From the NCBI RefSeq assembly GCF_945859685.1, contig NW_026605889.1:57743-121742 (forward strand): a stretch of 64,000 bases of DNA, read 5' to 3'. The translations under genes were made by a program, and so were the position numbers. Shown here piece after piece: positions 50,611-63,903 of the stretch (positions within the stretch are counted from its first letter, which is position 1; each line of letters starts with the position of its first letter). The DNA comes from Eupeodes corollae (Eukaryota; Arthropoda; Insecta; Diptera; Syrphidae). Below the pieces are notes generated by a model, which had not been told where the DNA came from, did not search any database, and was given only the letters and a program-made list of their open reading frames with translations.

Positions 50611-53600
50611 AAAACTTCAAAATAGATACTTGACATGTACTAGAAAAAGATACTCCTAATCAAGATCTATCATTATAGATATAGATGAGTCATTTTGGAG
50701 CATCCTGAAGGATTTTTGATGTTCTAGACGAAAATCAAGTCACACCCAAAACCATCACCTGATCCTTCCCAACCCCCAAAATCGATCAAGACTTCAAAAT
50801 AGATACTTGATATGTACTAGAAAAAGATACTCCTAATCAAGATCTATCATTATAGATATAGATGAGTCATTTTGGAGCATCCTGAAGGATTTTTGATGTT
50901 CTAGACGAAAATCAAATCACACCCAAAACCATCACCTGATCCTTCCCAACCCCCAAAATCGATCAAGACTTCAAAATAGATACTTGACATGTACTAGAAA
51001 AAGATACTCCTAATCAAGATCTATCATTATAGATATAGATGAGTCATTTTGGAGCATCCTGAAGGATTTTTGATGTTCTAGACGAAAATCAAATCACACC
51101 CAAAACCATCACCTGATCCTTCCCAACCCCCAAAATCGATCAAGACTTCAAAATAGATACTTGACATGTACTAGAAAAAGATACTCCTAATCAAGATCTA
51201 TCATTATAGATATAAATGAGTCATTTTGTAGCATCCTGAAGGATTTTTGATGTTCTAGACGAAAATCAAATCACACCCAAAACCATCACCTGATCCTTCC
51301 CAACCCCCAAAATCGATCAAGACTTCAAAATAGATACTTGACATGTACTAGAAAAAGATACTCCTAATCAAGATCTATCATTATAGATATAGATGAGTCA
51401 TTTTGGAGCATCCTGAAGGATTTTTGATGTTCTAGACGAAAATCAAATCACACCCAAAACCATCACCTGATCCTTCCCAACCCCCAAAATCGATCAAGAC
51501 TTCAAAATAGATACTTGACATGTACTAGAAAAAGATACTCCTAATCAAGATCTATCATTATAGATATAGATGAGTCATTTTGGAGCATCCTGAAGGATTT
51601 TTGATGTTCTAGACGAAAATCAAATCACACCCAAAACCATCACCTGATCCTTCCCAACCCCCAAAATCGATCAAGACTTCAAAATAGATACTTGACATGT
51701 ACTAGAAAAAGATACTCCTAATCAAGATCTATCATTATAGATATAGATGAGTCATTTTGGAGCATCCTGAAGGATTTTTGATGTTCTAGACGAAAATCAA
51801 ATCACACCCAAAACCATCACCTGATCCTTCCCAACCCCCAAAATCGATCAAAACTTCAAAAAAAATACTTGACATGTACTAGAAAAAGATACTCCTAATC
51901 AAGATCTATCATTATAGATATAGATGAGACATTTTGGAGCATCCTGAAGGATTTTTGATGTTCTAGACGAAAATCAAGTCACACCCAAAACCATCACCTG
52001 ATCCTTCCCAACCCCCAAAATCGATCAAGACTTCAAAATAGATACTTGACATGTACTAGAAAAAGATACTCCTAATCAAGATCTATCATTATAGATATAG
52101 ATGAGTCATTTTGGAGCATCCTGAAGGATTTTTGATGTTCTAGACGAAAATCAAATCACACCCAAAACCATCACCTGATCCTTCCCAACCCCCAAAATCG
52201 ATCAAGACTTCAAAATAGATACTTGACATGTACTAGAAAAAGATACTCCTAATCAAGATCTATCATTATAGATATAAATGAGTCATTTTGGAGCATCCTG
52301 AAGGATTTTTGATGTTCTAGACGAAAATCAAATCACACCCAAAACCATCACCTGATCCTTCCCAACCCCCAAAATCGATCAAGACTTCAAAATAGATACT
52401 TGACATGTACTAGAAAAAGATACTCCTAATCAAGATCTATCATTATAGATATAGATGAGTCATTTTGGAGCATCCTGAAGGATTTTTGATGTTCTAGACG
52501 AAAATCAAATCACACCCAAAACCATCACCTGATCCTTCCCAACCCCCAAAATCGATCAAGACTTCAAAATAGATACTTGACATGTACTAGAAAAAGATAC
52601 TTCTAATCAAGATCTATCATTATAGATATAGATGAGTCATTTTGGAGCATCCTGAAGGATTTTTGATGTTCTAGACGAAAATCAAATCACACCCAAAACC
52701 ATCACCTGATCCTTCCCAACCCCCAAAATCGATCAAGACTTCAAAATAGATACTTGACATGTACTAGAAAAAGATACTCCTAATCAAGATCTATCATTAT
52801 AGATATAGATGAGTCATTTTAGAGCATCCTGAAGGATTTTTGATGTTCTAGACGAAAATCAAATCACACCCAAAACCATCACCTGATCCTTCCCAACCCC
52901 CAAAATCGATCAAAACTTCAAAATAGATACTTGACATGTACTAGAAAAAGATACTCCTAATCAAGATCTATCATTATAGATATAGATGAGTCATTTTGGA
53001 GCATCCTGAAGGATTTTTGATGTTCTAGACGAAAATCAAATCACACCCAAAACTTTCACCTGATCCTTCCCAACCCCCAAAATCGATCAAGACTTCAAAA
53101 AAGATACTTGACATGTACTAGAAAAAGATACTCCTAATCAAGATCTATCATTATAGATATAGATGAGTCATTTTGGAGCATCCTGAAGGATTTTTGATGT
53201 TCTAGACGAAAATCAAATCACACCCAAAACCATCACCTGATCCTTCCCAACCCCCAAAATCGATCAAGACTTCAAAATAGATACTTGACATGTACTAGAA
53301 AAAGATACTCCTAATCAAGATCTATCATTATAGATATAAATGAGTCATTTTGGAGCATCCTGAAGGATTTTTGATGTTCTAGACGAAAATCAAATCACAC
53401 CCAAAACCATCACCTGATCCTTCCCAACCCCCAAAATCGATCAAGACTTCAAAATAGATACTTGACATGTACTAGAAAAAGATACTCCTAATCAAGATCT
53501 ATCATTATAGATATAGATGAGTCATTTTGGAGCATCCTGAACGATTTTTGATGTTCTAGACGAAAATCAAATCACACCCAAAACCATCACCTGATCCTTC

Positions 53601-54165
53601 CCAACCCCCAAAATCGATCAAGACTTCAAAATAGATACTTGACATGTACTAGAAAAAGATACTTCTAATCAAGATCTATCATTATAGATATAGATGAGTC
53701 ATTTTGGAGCATCCTGAAGGATTTTTGATGTTCTAGACGAAAATCAAATCACACCCAAAACCATCACCTGATCCTTCCCAACCCCCAAAATCGATCAAGA
53801 CTTCAAAATAGATACTTGACATGTACTAGAAAAAGATACTCCTAATCAAGATCTATCATTATAGATATAGATGAGTCATTTTAGAGCATCCTGAAGGATT
53901 TTTGATGTTCTAGACGAAAATCAAATCACACCCAAAACCATCACCTGATCCTTCCCAACCCCCAAAATCGATCAAAACTTCAAAATAGATACTTGACATG
54001 TACTAGAAAAAGATACTCCTAATCAAGATCTATCATTATAGATATAGATGAGTCATTTTGGAGCATCCTGAAGGATTTTTGATGTTCTAGACGAAAATCA
54101 AATCACACCCAAAACTTTCACCTGATCCTTCCCAACCCCCAAAATCGATCAAGACTTCAAAAAAG
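50611..54165 (+). repeat. 6- to 7-monomer higher-order repeat, about three to four units
   Basis: TCAAAACTTC recurs at about 50612, 51851, 52913 and 53975, at spacings of 7, 6 and 6 monomers (1,239, 1,062 and 1,062 bp). TATAAATG recurs at 51211, 52273 and 53335 (1,062 bp each). AATCAAGTCAC recurs at about 50732 and 51971 (1,239 bp). The last two six-unit copies also share GATACTTCTAATC (about 52600 and 53661), TTTTAGAGC (about 52818 and 53880), AAACTTTCACC (about 53051 and 54113) and TTCAAAAAAG (about 53095 and 54157). The first copy differs from the last two by one monomer, so a seven-unit ancestor probably lost one unit or vice versa. Confidence 0.87.
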
Positions 54166-55244
54166 ATACTTGACATGTACTAGAAAAAGATACTCCTAAT
54201 CAAGATCTATCATTATAGATATAGATGAGTCATTTTGGAGCATCCTGAAGGATTTTTGATGTTCTAGACGAAAATCAAATCACACCCAAAACCATCACCT
54301 GATCCTTCCCAACCCCCAAAATCGATCAAGACTTCAAAATAGATACTTGACATGTACTAGAAAATGATACTCCTAATCAAGATCTATCATCATAGATATA
54401 GATGAGTCATTTTGGAGCATCCTGAAGGATTTTTGATGTTCTAGACGAAAATCAAATCACACCCAAAACCATCACCTGATCCTTCCCAACCCCCAAAATC
54501 GATCAAGACTTCAAAAAAAATACTTGACATGTACTAGAAAAAGATACTCCTAATCAAGATCTATCATTATAGATATAGATGAGTCATTTTGGAGCATCCT
54601 GAAGGATTTTTGATGTTCTAGACGAAAATCAAATCACACCCAAAACCATCACCTGATCCTTCCCAACCCCCAAAATCGATCAAGACTTCAAAATAGATAC
54701 TTGACATGTACTAGAAAAAGATACTCCTAATCAAGATCTATCATTATAGATATAGATGAGTCATTTTGGAGCATCCTGAAGGATTTTTGATGTTCTAGAC
54801 GAAAATCAAATCACACCCAAAACCATCACCTGATCCTTCCCAACCCCCAAAATCGATCAAGACTTCAAAATAGATACTTGACATGTACTAGAAAAAGATA
54901 CTCCTAATCAAGATCTATCATTATAGATATAGATGAGTCATTTTGGAGCATCCTGAAGGATTTTTGATGTTCTAGACGAAAATCAAATCACACCCAAAAC
55001 CATCACCTGATCCTTCCCAACCCCCAAAATCGATCAAGACTTCAAAATAGATACTTGACATGTACTAGAAAAAGATACTCCTAATCAAGATCTATCATTA
55101 TAGATATAGATGAGTCATTTTGGAGCATCCTGAAGGATTTTTGATGTTCTAGACGAAAATCAAATCACACCCAAAACCATCACCTGATCCTTCCCAACCC
55201 CCAAAATCGATCAAGACTTCAAAATAGATACTTGACATGTACTA
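54166..55244 (+). repeat. Transition stretch between two higher-order blocks
   Basis: Six monomers. They carry AGAAAATGAT with ATCATCATAG near 54363-54391 and TTCAAAAAAAATAC near 54515; the latter resembles TTCAAAAAAAATAC near 51857, fifteen monomers upstream. The remaining units are consensus. I could not assign it to either neighbouring block. Confidence 0.7.
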
Positions 55245-58200
55245 GAAAAAGATACTTCTAACCAAGATCTATCATTATAGATATAGATGAGTCATTTTGG
55301 AGCATCCTGAAGGATTTTTGATGTTCTAGACGAAAATCAAATCACACCCAAAACCATCACCTGATCCTTCCCAACAACCAAAATCGATCAAGACTTCAAA
55401 ATAGATACTTGACATGTACCAGAAAAAGATACTCCTAATCAAGATCTATCATTATAGATATAGATGAGTCATTTTGGAGCATCCTGAAGGATTTTTGATG
55501 TTTTAGACGAAAATCAAATCACACCCAAAACCATCACCTGATCCTTCCCAACCCCCAAAATCGATCAAGACTTCAAAATAGATACTTGAAATGTACTAGA
55601 AAAAGATACTCCTAATCAAGATCTATCATTATAGATATAGATGAGTCATTTTGGAGCATCCTGAAGGATTTTTGATGTTCTAGACGAAAATCAAATCACA
55701 CCCAAAACCATCACCTGATCCTTCCCAACAACCAAAATCGATCAAGACTTCAAAATAGATACTTGACATGTACTAGAAAAAGATGCTCCTAATCAAGATC
55801 TATCATTATAGATATAGATGAGTCATTTTGGAGCATCCTGAAGGATTTTTGATGTTCTAGACGAAAATCAAATCACACCCAAAACCATCACCTGATCCTT
55901 CCCAACCCCCAAAATCGATCAAGACTTCAAAATAGATACTTGACACGTACTAGAAAAAGATACTCCTAATCAAGATCTATCATTATAGATATAGATGAGT
56001 CATTTTGGAGCATCCTGAAGGATTTTTGATGTTCTAGACGAAAATCAAATCACACCCAAAACCATCACCTGATCCTTCCCAACCCCCAAAATCGATCAAG
56101 ACTTCAAAATAGATACTTGACATGTACTAGAAAAAGATACTCCTAATCAAGATCTATCATTATAGATATAGATGAGTCATTTTGGAGCATCCTGAAGGAT
56201 TTTTGATGTTCTAGACGAAAATCAAATCACACCCAAAACCATCACCTGATCCTTCCCAACCCCCAAAATCGATCAAGACTTCAAAATAGATACTTGACAT
56301 GTACTAGAAAAAGATACTCCTAATCAAGATCTATCATTATAGATATAGATGAGTCATTTTGGAGCATCCTGAAGGATTTTTGATGTTCTAGACGAAAATC
56401 AAATCACACCCAAAACCATCACCTGATCCTTCCCAACCCCCAAAATCGATCAAGACTTCAAAATAGATACTTGACATGTACTAGAAAAAGATACTCCTAA
56501 TCAAGATCTATCATTATAGATATAGATGAGTCATTTTGGAGCATCCTGAAGGATTTTTGATGTTCTAGACGAAAATCAAATCACACCCAAAACCATCACC
56601 TGATCCTTCCCAACCCCCAAAATCGATCAAGACTTCAAAATAGATACTTGACATGTACTAGAAAAAGATACTCCTAATCAAGATCTATCATTATAGATAT
56701 AGATGAGTCATTTTGGAGCATCCTGAAGGATTTTTGATGTTCTAGACGAAAATCAAATCACACCCAAAACCATCACCTGATCCTTCCCAACCCCCAAAAT
56801 CGATCAAGACTTCAAAATAGATACTTGACATGTACTAGAAAAAGATACTCCTAATCAAGATCTATCATTATAGATATAGATGAGTCATTTTGGAGCATCC
56901 TGAAGGATTTTTGATGTTCTAGACGAAAATCAAATCACACGCAAAACCATCACCTGATCCTTCCCAACCCCCAAAATCGATCAAGACTTCAAAATAGATA
57001 CTTGACATGTACTAGAAAAAGATACTACTAATCAAGATCTATCATTATAGATATAGATGAGTCATTTTGGAGCATCCTGAAGGATTTTTGATGTTCTAGA
57101 CGAAAATCAAATCACACCCAAAACCATCACCTGATCCTTCCCAACCCCCAAAATCGATCAAGACTTCAAAATAGATACTTGACATGTACTAGAAAAAGAT
57201 ACTCCTAATCAAGATCTATCATTATAGATATAGATGAGTCATTTTGGAGCATCCTGAAGGATTTTTGATGTTCTAGACGAAAATCAAATCACACCCAAAA
57301 CCATCACCTGATCCTTCCCAACCCCCAAAATCGATCAAGACTTCAAAATAGATACTTGACATGTACTAGAAAAAGATACTCCTAATCAATATCTATCATT
57401 ATAGATATAGATGAGTCATTTTGGAGCATCCTGAAGGATTTTTGATGTTCTAGACGAAAATCAAATCACACCCAAAACCATCACCTGATCCTTCCCAACC
57501 CCCAAAATCGATCAAGACTTCAAAATAGATACTTGACATGTACTAGAAAAAGATACTCCTAATCAAGATCTATCATTATAGATATAGATGAGTCATTTTG
57601 GAGCATCCTGAAGGATTTTTGATGTTCTAGACGAAAATCAAATCACACCCAAAACCATCACCTGATCCTTCCCAACCCCCAAAATCGATCAAGACTTCAA
57701 AATAGATACTTGACATGTACTAGAAAAAGATACTCCTAATCAAGATCTATCATTATAGATATAGATGAGTCATTTTGGAGCATCCTGAAGGATTTTGGAT
57801 GTTCTAGACGAAAATCAAATCACACCCAAAACCATCACCTGATCCTTCCCAACCCCCAAAATCGATCAAGACTTCAAAATATATACTTGACATGTACTAG
57901 AAAAAGATACTCCTAATCAAGATCTATCATTATAGATATAGATGAGTCATTTTGGAGCATCCTGAAGGATTTTTGATGTTCTAGACGAAAATCAAATCAC
58001 ACCCAAAACCATCACCTGATCCTTCCCAACCCCCAAAATCGATCAAGACTTCAAAAAAGATACTTGTTATGTACTAGAAAAAGATACTCCTAATCAAGAT
58101 CTATCATTATAGATATAGATGAGTCATTTTGGAGCATCCTGAAGGATTTTTGATGTTCTAGACGAAAATCAAATCACACCCAAAACCATCACCTGATCCT

Positions 58201-61200
58201 TCCCAACCCCCAAAATCGATCAAGACTTCAAAATAGATACTTGACATGTACTAGAAAAAGATACTCCTAATCAAGATCTATCATTATAGATATAGATGAG
58301 TCATTTTGGAGCATCCTGAAGGATTTTTGATGTTCTAGACGAAAATCAAATCACACCCAAAACCATCACCTGATCCTTCCCAACCCCCAAAATCGATCAA
58401 GACTTCAAAATAGATACTTGACATGTACTAGAAAAAGATACTCCTAATCAAGATCTATCATTATAGATATAGATGAGTCATTTTGGAGCATCCTGAAGGA
58501 TTTTTGATGTTCTAGACGAAAATCAAATCACACCCAAAACCATCACCTGATCCTTCCCAACCCCCAAAATCGATCAAGACTTCAAAATAGATACTTGACA
58601 TGTACTAGAAAAAGATACTTCTAACCAAGATCTATCATTATAGATATAGATGAGTCATTTTGGAGCATCCTGAAGGATTTTTGATGTTCTAGACGAAAAT
58701 CAAATCACACCCAAAACCATCACCTGATCCTTCCCAACAACCAAAATCGATCAAGACTTCAAAATAGATACTTGACATGTACCAGAAAAAGATACTCCTA
58801 ATCAAGATCTATCATTATAGATATAGATGAGTCATTTTGGAGCATCCTGAAGGATTTTTGATGTTTTAGACGAAAATCAAATCACACCCAAAACCATCAC
58901 CTGATCCTTCCCAACCCCCAAAATCGATCAAGACTTCAAAATAGATACTTGACATGTACTAGAAAAAGATACTCCTAATCAAGATCTATCATTATAGATA
59001 TAGATGAGTCATTTTGGAGCATCCTGAAGGATTTTTGATGTTCTAGACGAAAATCAAATCACACCCAAAACCATCACCTGATCCTTCCCAACAACCAAAA
59101 TCGATCAAGACTTCAAAATAGATACTTGACATGTACTAGAAAAAGATGCTCCTAATCAAGATCTATCATTATAGATATAGATGAGTCATTTTGGAGCATC
59201 CTGAAGGATTTTTGATGTTCTAGACGAAAATCAAATCACACCCAAAACCATCACCTGATCCTTCCCAACCCCCAAAATCGATCAAGACTTCAAAATAGAT
59301 ACTTGACACGTACTAGAAAAAGATACTCCTAATCAAGATCTATCATTATAGATATAGATGAGTCATTTTGGAGCATCCTGAAGGATTTTTGATGTTCTAG
59401 ACGAAAATCAAATCACACCCAAAACCATCACCTGATCCTTCCCAACCCCCAAAATCGATCAAGACTTCAAAATAGATACTTGACATGTACTAGAAAAAGA
59501 TACTCCTAATCAAGATCTATCATTATAGATATAGATGAGTCATTTTGGAGCATCCTGAAGGATTTTTGATGTTCTAGACGAAAATCAAATCACACCCAAA
59601 ACCATCACCTGATCCTTCCCAACCCCCAAAATCGATCAAGACTTCAAAATAGATACTTGACATGTACTAGAAAAAGATACTCCTAATCAAGATCTATCAT
59701 TATAGATATAGATGAGTCATTTTGGAGCATCCTGAAGGATTTTTTGATGTTCTAGACGAAAATCAAATCACACCCAAAACCATCACCTGATCCTTCCCAA
59801 CCCCCAAAATCGATCAAGACTTCAAAATAGATACTTGACATGTACTAGAAAAAGATACTCCTAATCAAGATCTATCATTATAGATATAGATGAGTCATTT
59901 TGGAGCATCCTGAAGGATTTTTGATGTTCTAGACGAAAATCAAATCACACCCAAAACCATCACCTGATCCTTCCCAACCCCCAAAATCGATCAAGACTTC
60001 AAAATAGATACTTGACATGTACTAGAAAAAGATACTCCTAATCAAGATCTATCATTATAGATATAGATGAGTCATTTTGGAGCATCCTGAAGGATTTTTG
60101 ATGTTCTAGACGAAAATCAAATCACACCCAAAACCATCACCTGATCCTTCCCAACCCCCAAAATCGATCAAGACTTCAAAATAGATACTTGACATGTACT
60201 AGAAAAAGATACTCCTAATCAAGATCTATCATTATAGATATAGATGAGTCATTTTGGAGCATCCTGAAGGATTTTTGATGTTCTAGACGAAAATCAAATC
60301 ACACCCAAAACCATCACCCCCAACCCCCAAAATCGATCAAGACTTCAAAATAGATACTTGACATGTACTAGAAAAAGATACTACTAATCAAGATCTATCA
60401 TTATAGATATAGATGAGTCATTTTGGAGCATCCTGAAGGATTTTTGATGTTCTAGACGAAAATCAAATCACACCCAAAACCATCACCTGATCCTTCCCAA
60501 CCCCCAAAATCGATCAAGACTTCAAAATAGATACTTGACATGTACTAGAAAAAGATACTCCTAATCAAGATCTATCATTATAGATATAGATGAGTCATTT
60601 TGGAGCATCCTGAAGGATTTTTGATGTTCTAGACGAAAATCAAATCACACCCAAAACCATCACCTGATCCTTCCCAACCCCCAAAATCGATCAAGACTTC
60701 AAAATAGATACTTGACATGTACTAGAAAAAGATACTCCTAATCAATATCTATCATTATAGATATAGATGAGTCATTTTGGAGCATCCTGAAGGATTTTTG
60801 ATGTTCTAGACGAAAATCAAATCACACCCAAAACCATCACCTGATCCTTCCCAACCCCCCAAAATCGATCAAGACTCAAAATAGATACTTGACATGTACT
60901 AGAAAAAGATACTCCTAATCAAGATCTATCATTATAGATATAGATGAGTCATTTTGGAGCATCCTGAAGGATTTTTGATGTTCTAGACGAAAATCAAATC
61001 ACACCCAAAACCATCACCTGATCCTTCCCAACCCCCAAAATCGATCAAGACTTCAAAATAGATACTTGACATGTACTAGAAAAAGATACTCCTAATCAAG
61101 ATCTATCATTATAGATATAGATGAGTCATTTTGGAGCATCCTGAAGGATTTTGGATGTTCTAGACGAAAATCAAATCACACCCAAAACCATCACCTGATC

Positions 61201-61240
61201 CTTCCCAACCCCCAAAATCGATCAAGACTTCAAAATATAT
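55245..61240 (+). repeat. 19-monomer tandem duplication (period 3,363 bp)
   Basis: Markers recur 3,363 bp (19 x 177) apart: TACTTCTAACC (about 55252 and 58615), CAACAACCAAAA (about 55374 and 58737, and about 55727 and 59090), GTACCAG (55416 and 58779), GTTTTAGACG (about 55500 and 58863), GATGCTCC (about 55783 and 59146) and GACACGTAC (about 55943 and 59306). Then TACTACTAATC (about 57026 and 60380), CAATATCTATC, TTTTGGATG (about 57794 and 61151) and AAATATATAC (57881 and 61237) recur with the offset shortened to 3,356 bp by an 8-bp deletion and small indels in copy 2. GAAATG near 55590 and CACACGCAAA near 56938 are private to copy 1. Confidence 0.9.
60196..60364 (+). repeat. 169-bp monomer with an 8-bp net deletion
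   Basis: Normal CCATCACCTGATCCTTCCCAA is reduced to CCATCACCCCCAA, so TGATCCTT or an equivalent set is missing. The flanking CC and CCC runs suggest slippage or repair between short C-rich repeats. The equivalent monomer of the other 19-mer copy instead carries CACACGCAAA (about 56938) and is full length. The loss therefore postdates the duplication. Confidence 0.88.
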
Positions 61241-63903
61241 ACTTGACATGTACTAGAAAAAGATACTCCTAATCAAGATCTATCATTATAGATATAGATG
61301 AGTCATTTTGGAGCATCCTGAAGGATTTTTGATGTTCTAGACGAAAATCAAATCACACCCAAAACCATCACCTGATCCTTCCCAACCCCCAAAATCGATC
61401 AAGACTTCAAAATAGATACTTGACATGTACTAGAAAAAGAGACTCCTAATCAAGATCTATCATTATAGATATAGATGAGTCATTTTGGAGCATCCTGAAG
61501 GATTTTTGATGTTCTAGACGAAAATCAAATCACACCCAAAACCATCACCTGATCCTTCCCAACCCCCAAAATCGATCAAGACTTCAAAATAGATACTTGA
61601 CATGTACTAGAAAAAGATACTCCTAATCAAGATCTATCATTATAGATATATATGAGTCATTTTGGAGCATCCTGAAGGATTTTTGATGTTCTAGACGAAA
61701 ATCAAATCACACCCAAAACCATCACCTGATCCTTCCCAACCCCCAAAATCGATCAAGACTTCAAAATAGATACTTGACATGTACTAGAAAAAGATACTCC
61801 TAATCAAGATCTATCATTATAGATATAGATGAGTCATTTTGGAGCATCCTGAAGGATTTTTGATGTTCTAGACGAAAATCAAATCACACCCAAAACCATC
61901 ACCTGATCCTTCCCAACCCCCAAAATCGATCAAGACTTCAAAATAGATACTTGACATGTACTAGAAAAAGATACTCCTAATCAAGATCTATCATTATAGA
62001 TATAGATGAGTCATTTTGGAGCATCCTGAAGGATTTTTGATGTTCTAGACGAAAATCAAATCACACCCAAAACCATCACCTGATCCTTCCCAACCCCCAA
62101 AATCGATCAAGACTTCAAAATAGATACTTGACATGTACTAGAAAAAGATACTCCTAATCAAGATCTATCATTATAGATATAGATGAGTCATTTTGGAGCA
62201 TCCTGAAGGATTTTTGATGTTCTAGACGAAAATCAAATCACACCCAAAACCATCACCTGATCCTTCCCAACCCCCAAAATCGATCAAGACTTCAAAATAG
62301 ATACTTGACATGTACTAGAAAAAGATACTCCTAATCAAGATCTATCATTATAGATATAGATGAGTCATTTTGGAGCATCCTGAAGGATTTTTGATGTTCT
62401 AGACGAAAATCAAATCACACCCAAAACGATCACCTGATCCTTCCCAACCCCCAAAATCGATCAAGACTTCAAAATAGATACTTGACATGTACTAGAAAAA
62501 GATACTCCTAATCAAGATCTATCATTATAGATATAGATGAGTCATTTTGGAGCATCCTGAAGGATTTTTGATGTTCTAGACAAAAATCAAATCACACCCA
62601 AAACCATCACTTGATCCTTCCCAACCCCCAAAATCGATCAAGACTTCAAAATAGATACTTGACATGTACTAGAAAAAGATACTCCTAATCAAGATCTATC
62701 ATTATAGATATAGATGAGTCATTTTGGAGCATCCTGAAGGATTTTTGATGTTCTAGACGAAAATCAAATCACACCCAAAACCATCACCTGATCCTTCCCA
62801 ACCCCCAAAATCGATCAAGACTTCAAAATAGATACTTGACATGTACTAGAAAAAGATACTCCTAATCAAGATCTATCATTATAGATATAGATGAGTCATT
62901 TTGGAGCATCCTGAAGGATTTTTGATGTTCTAGACGAAAATTAAATCACACCCAAAACCATCACCTGATCCTTCCCAACCCCCAAAATCGATCAAGACTT
63001 CAAAATAGATACTTGACATGTACTAGAAAAAGATACTCCTAATCAAGATCTATCATTATAGATATAGATGAGTCATTTTGGAGCATCCTGAAGGATTTTT
63101 GGTGTTCTAGACGAAAATCAAATCACACCCAAAACCATCACCTGATCCTTCCCAACCCCCAAAATCGATCAAGAGTTAAAAATAGATACTTGACATGTAC
63201 TAGAAAAAGATACTCCTAATCAAGATCTATCATTATAGATATAGATGAGTCATTTTGGAGCATCCTGAAGGATTTTTGATGTTCTAGACGAAAATCAAAT
63301 CACACCCAAAACCATCACCTGATCCTTCCCAACCCCCAAAATCGATCAAGACTTCAAAATAGATACTTGACATGTACTAGAAAAAGATACTCCTAATCAA
63401 GATCTATCATTATAGATATAGATGAGTCATTTTGGAGCATCCTGAAGGATTTTTGATGTTCTAGACGAAAATCAAATCACACCCAAAACCATCACCTGAT
63501 CCTTCCCAACCCTCAAAATCGATCAAGACTTCAAAATAGATACTTGACATGTACTAGAAAAAGATACTCCTAATCAAGATCTATCATTATAGATATAGAT
63601 GAGTCATTTTGGAGCATCCTGAAGGATTTTTGATGTTCTAGACGAAAATCAAATCACACCCAAAACCATCACCTGATCCTTCCCAACCCCAAAATCGATC
63701 AAGACTTCAAAATAGATACTTGAAATGTACTAGAAAAAGATACTCCTAATCAAGATCTATCATTATAGATATAGATGAGTCATTTTGGAGCATCCTGAAG
63801 GATTTTTGATGTTCTAGACGAAAATCAAATCACACCCAAAACCATCACCTGATCCTTCCCAACCCCCAAAATCGATCAAGACTTCAAAATAGATACTTGA
63901 CAT
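61241..63903 (+). repeat. Right part of the array with private variants
   Basis: Fifteen monomers, near consensus. Private changes include GAGACTCC near 61440, ATATATGAG near 61649, AAACGATC near 62427, GACAAAAATC (CpG lost) near 62580, CACTTGATCC near 62608, AATTAAATC near 62940, TTTGGTGTTC near 63100, AGAGTTAAAAAT near 63173 and CCCTCAAAA near 63512. One unit has a C lost near 63689 and ends in GAAATG near 63722. No duplication pairing was found. Confidence 0.82.
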
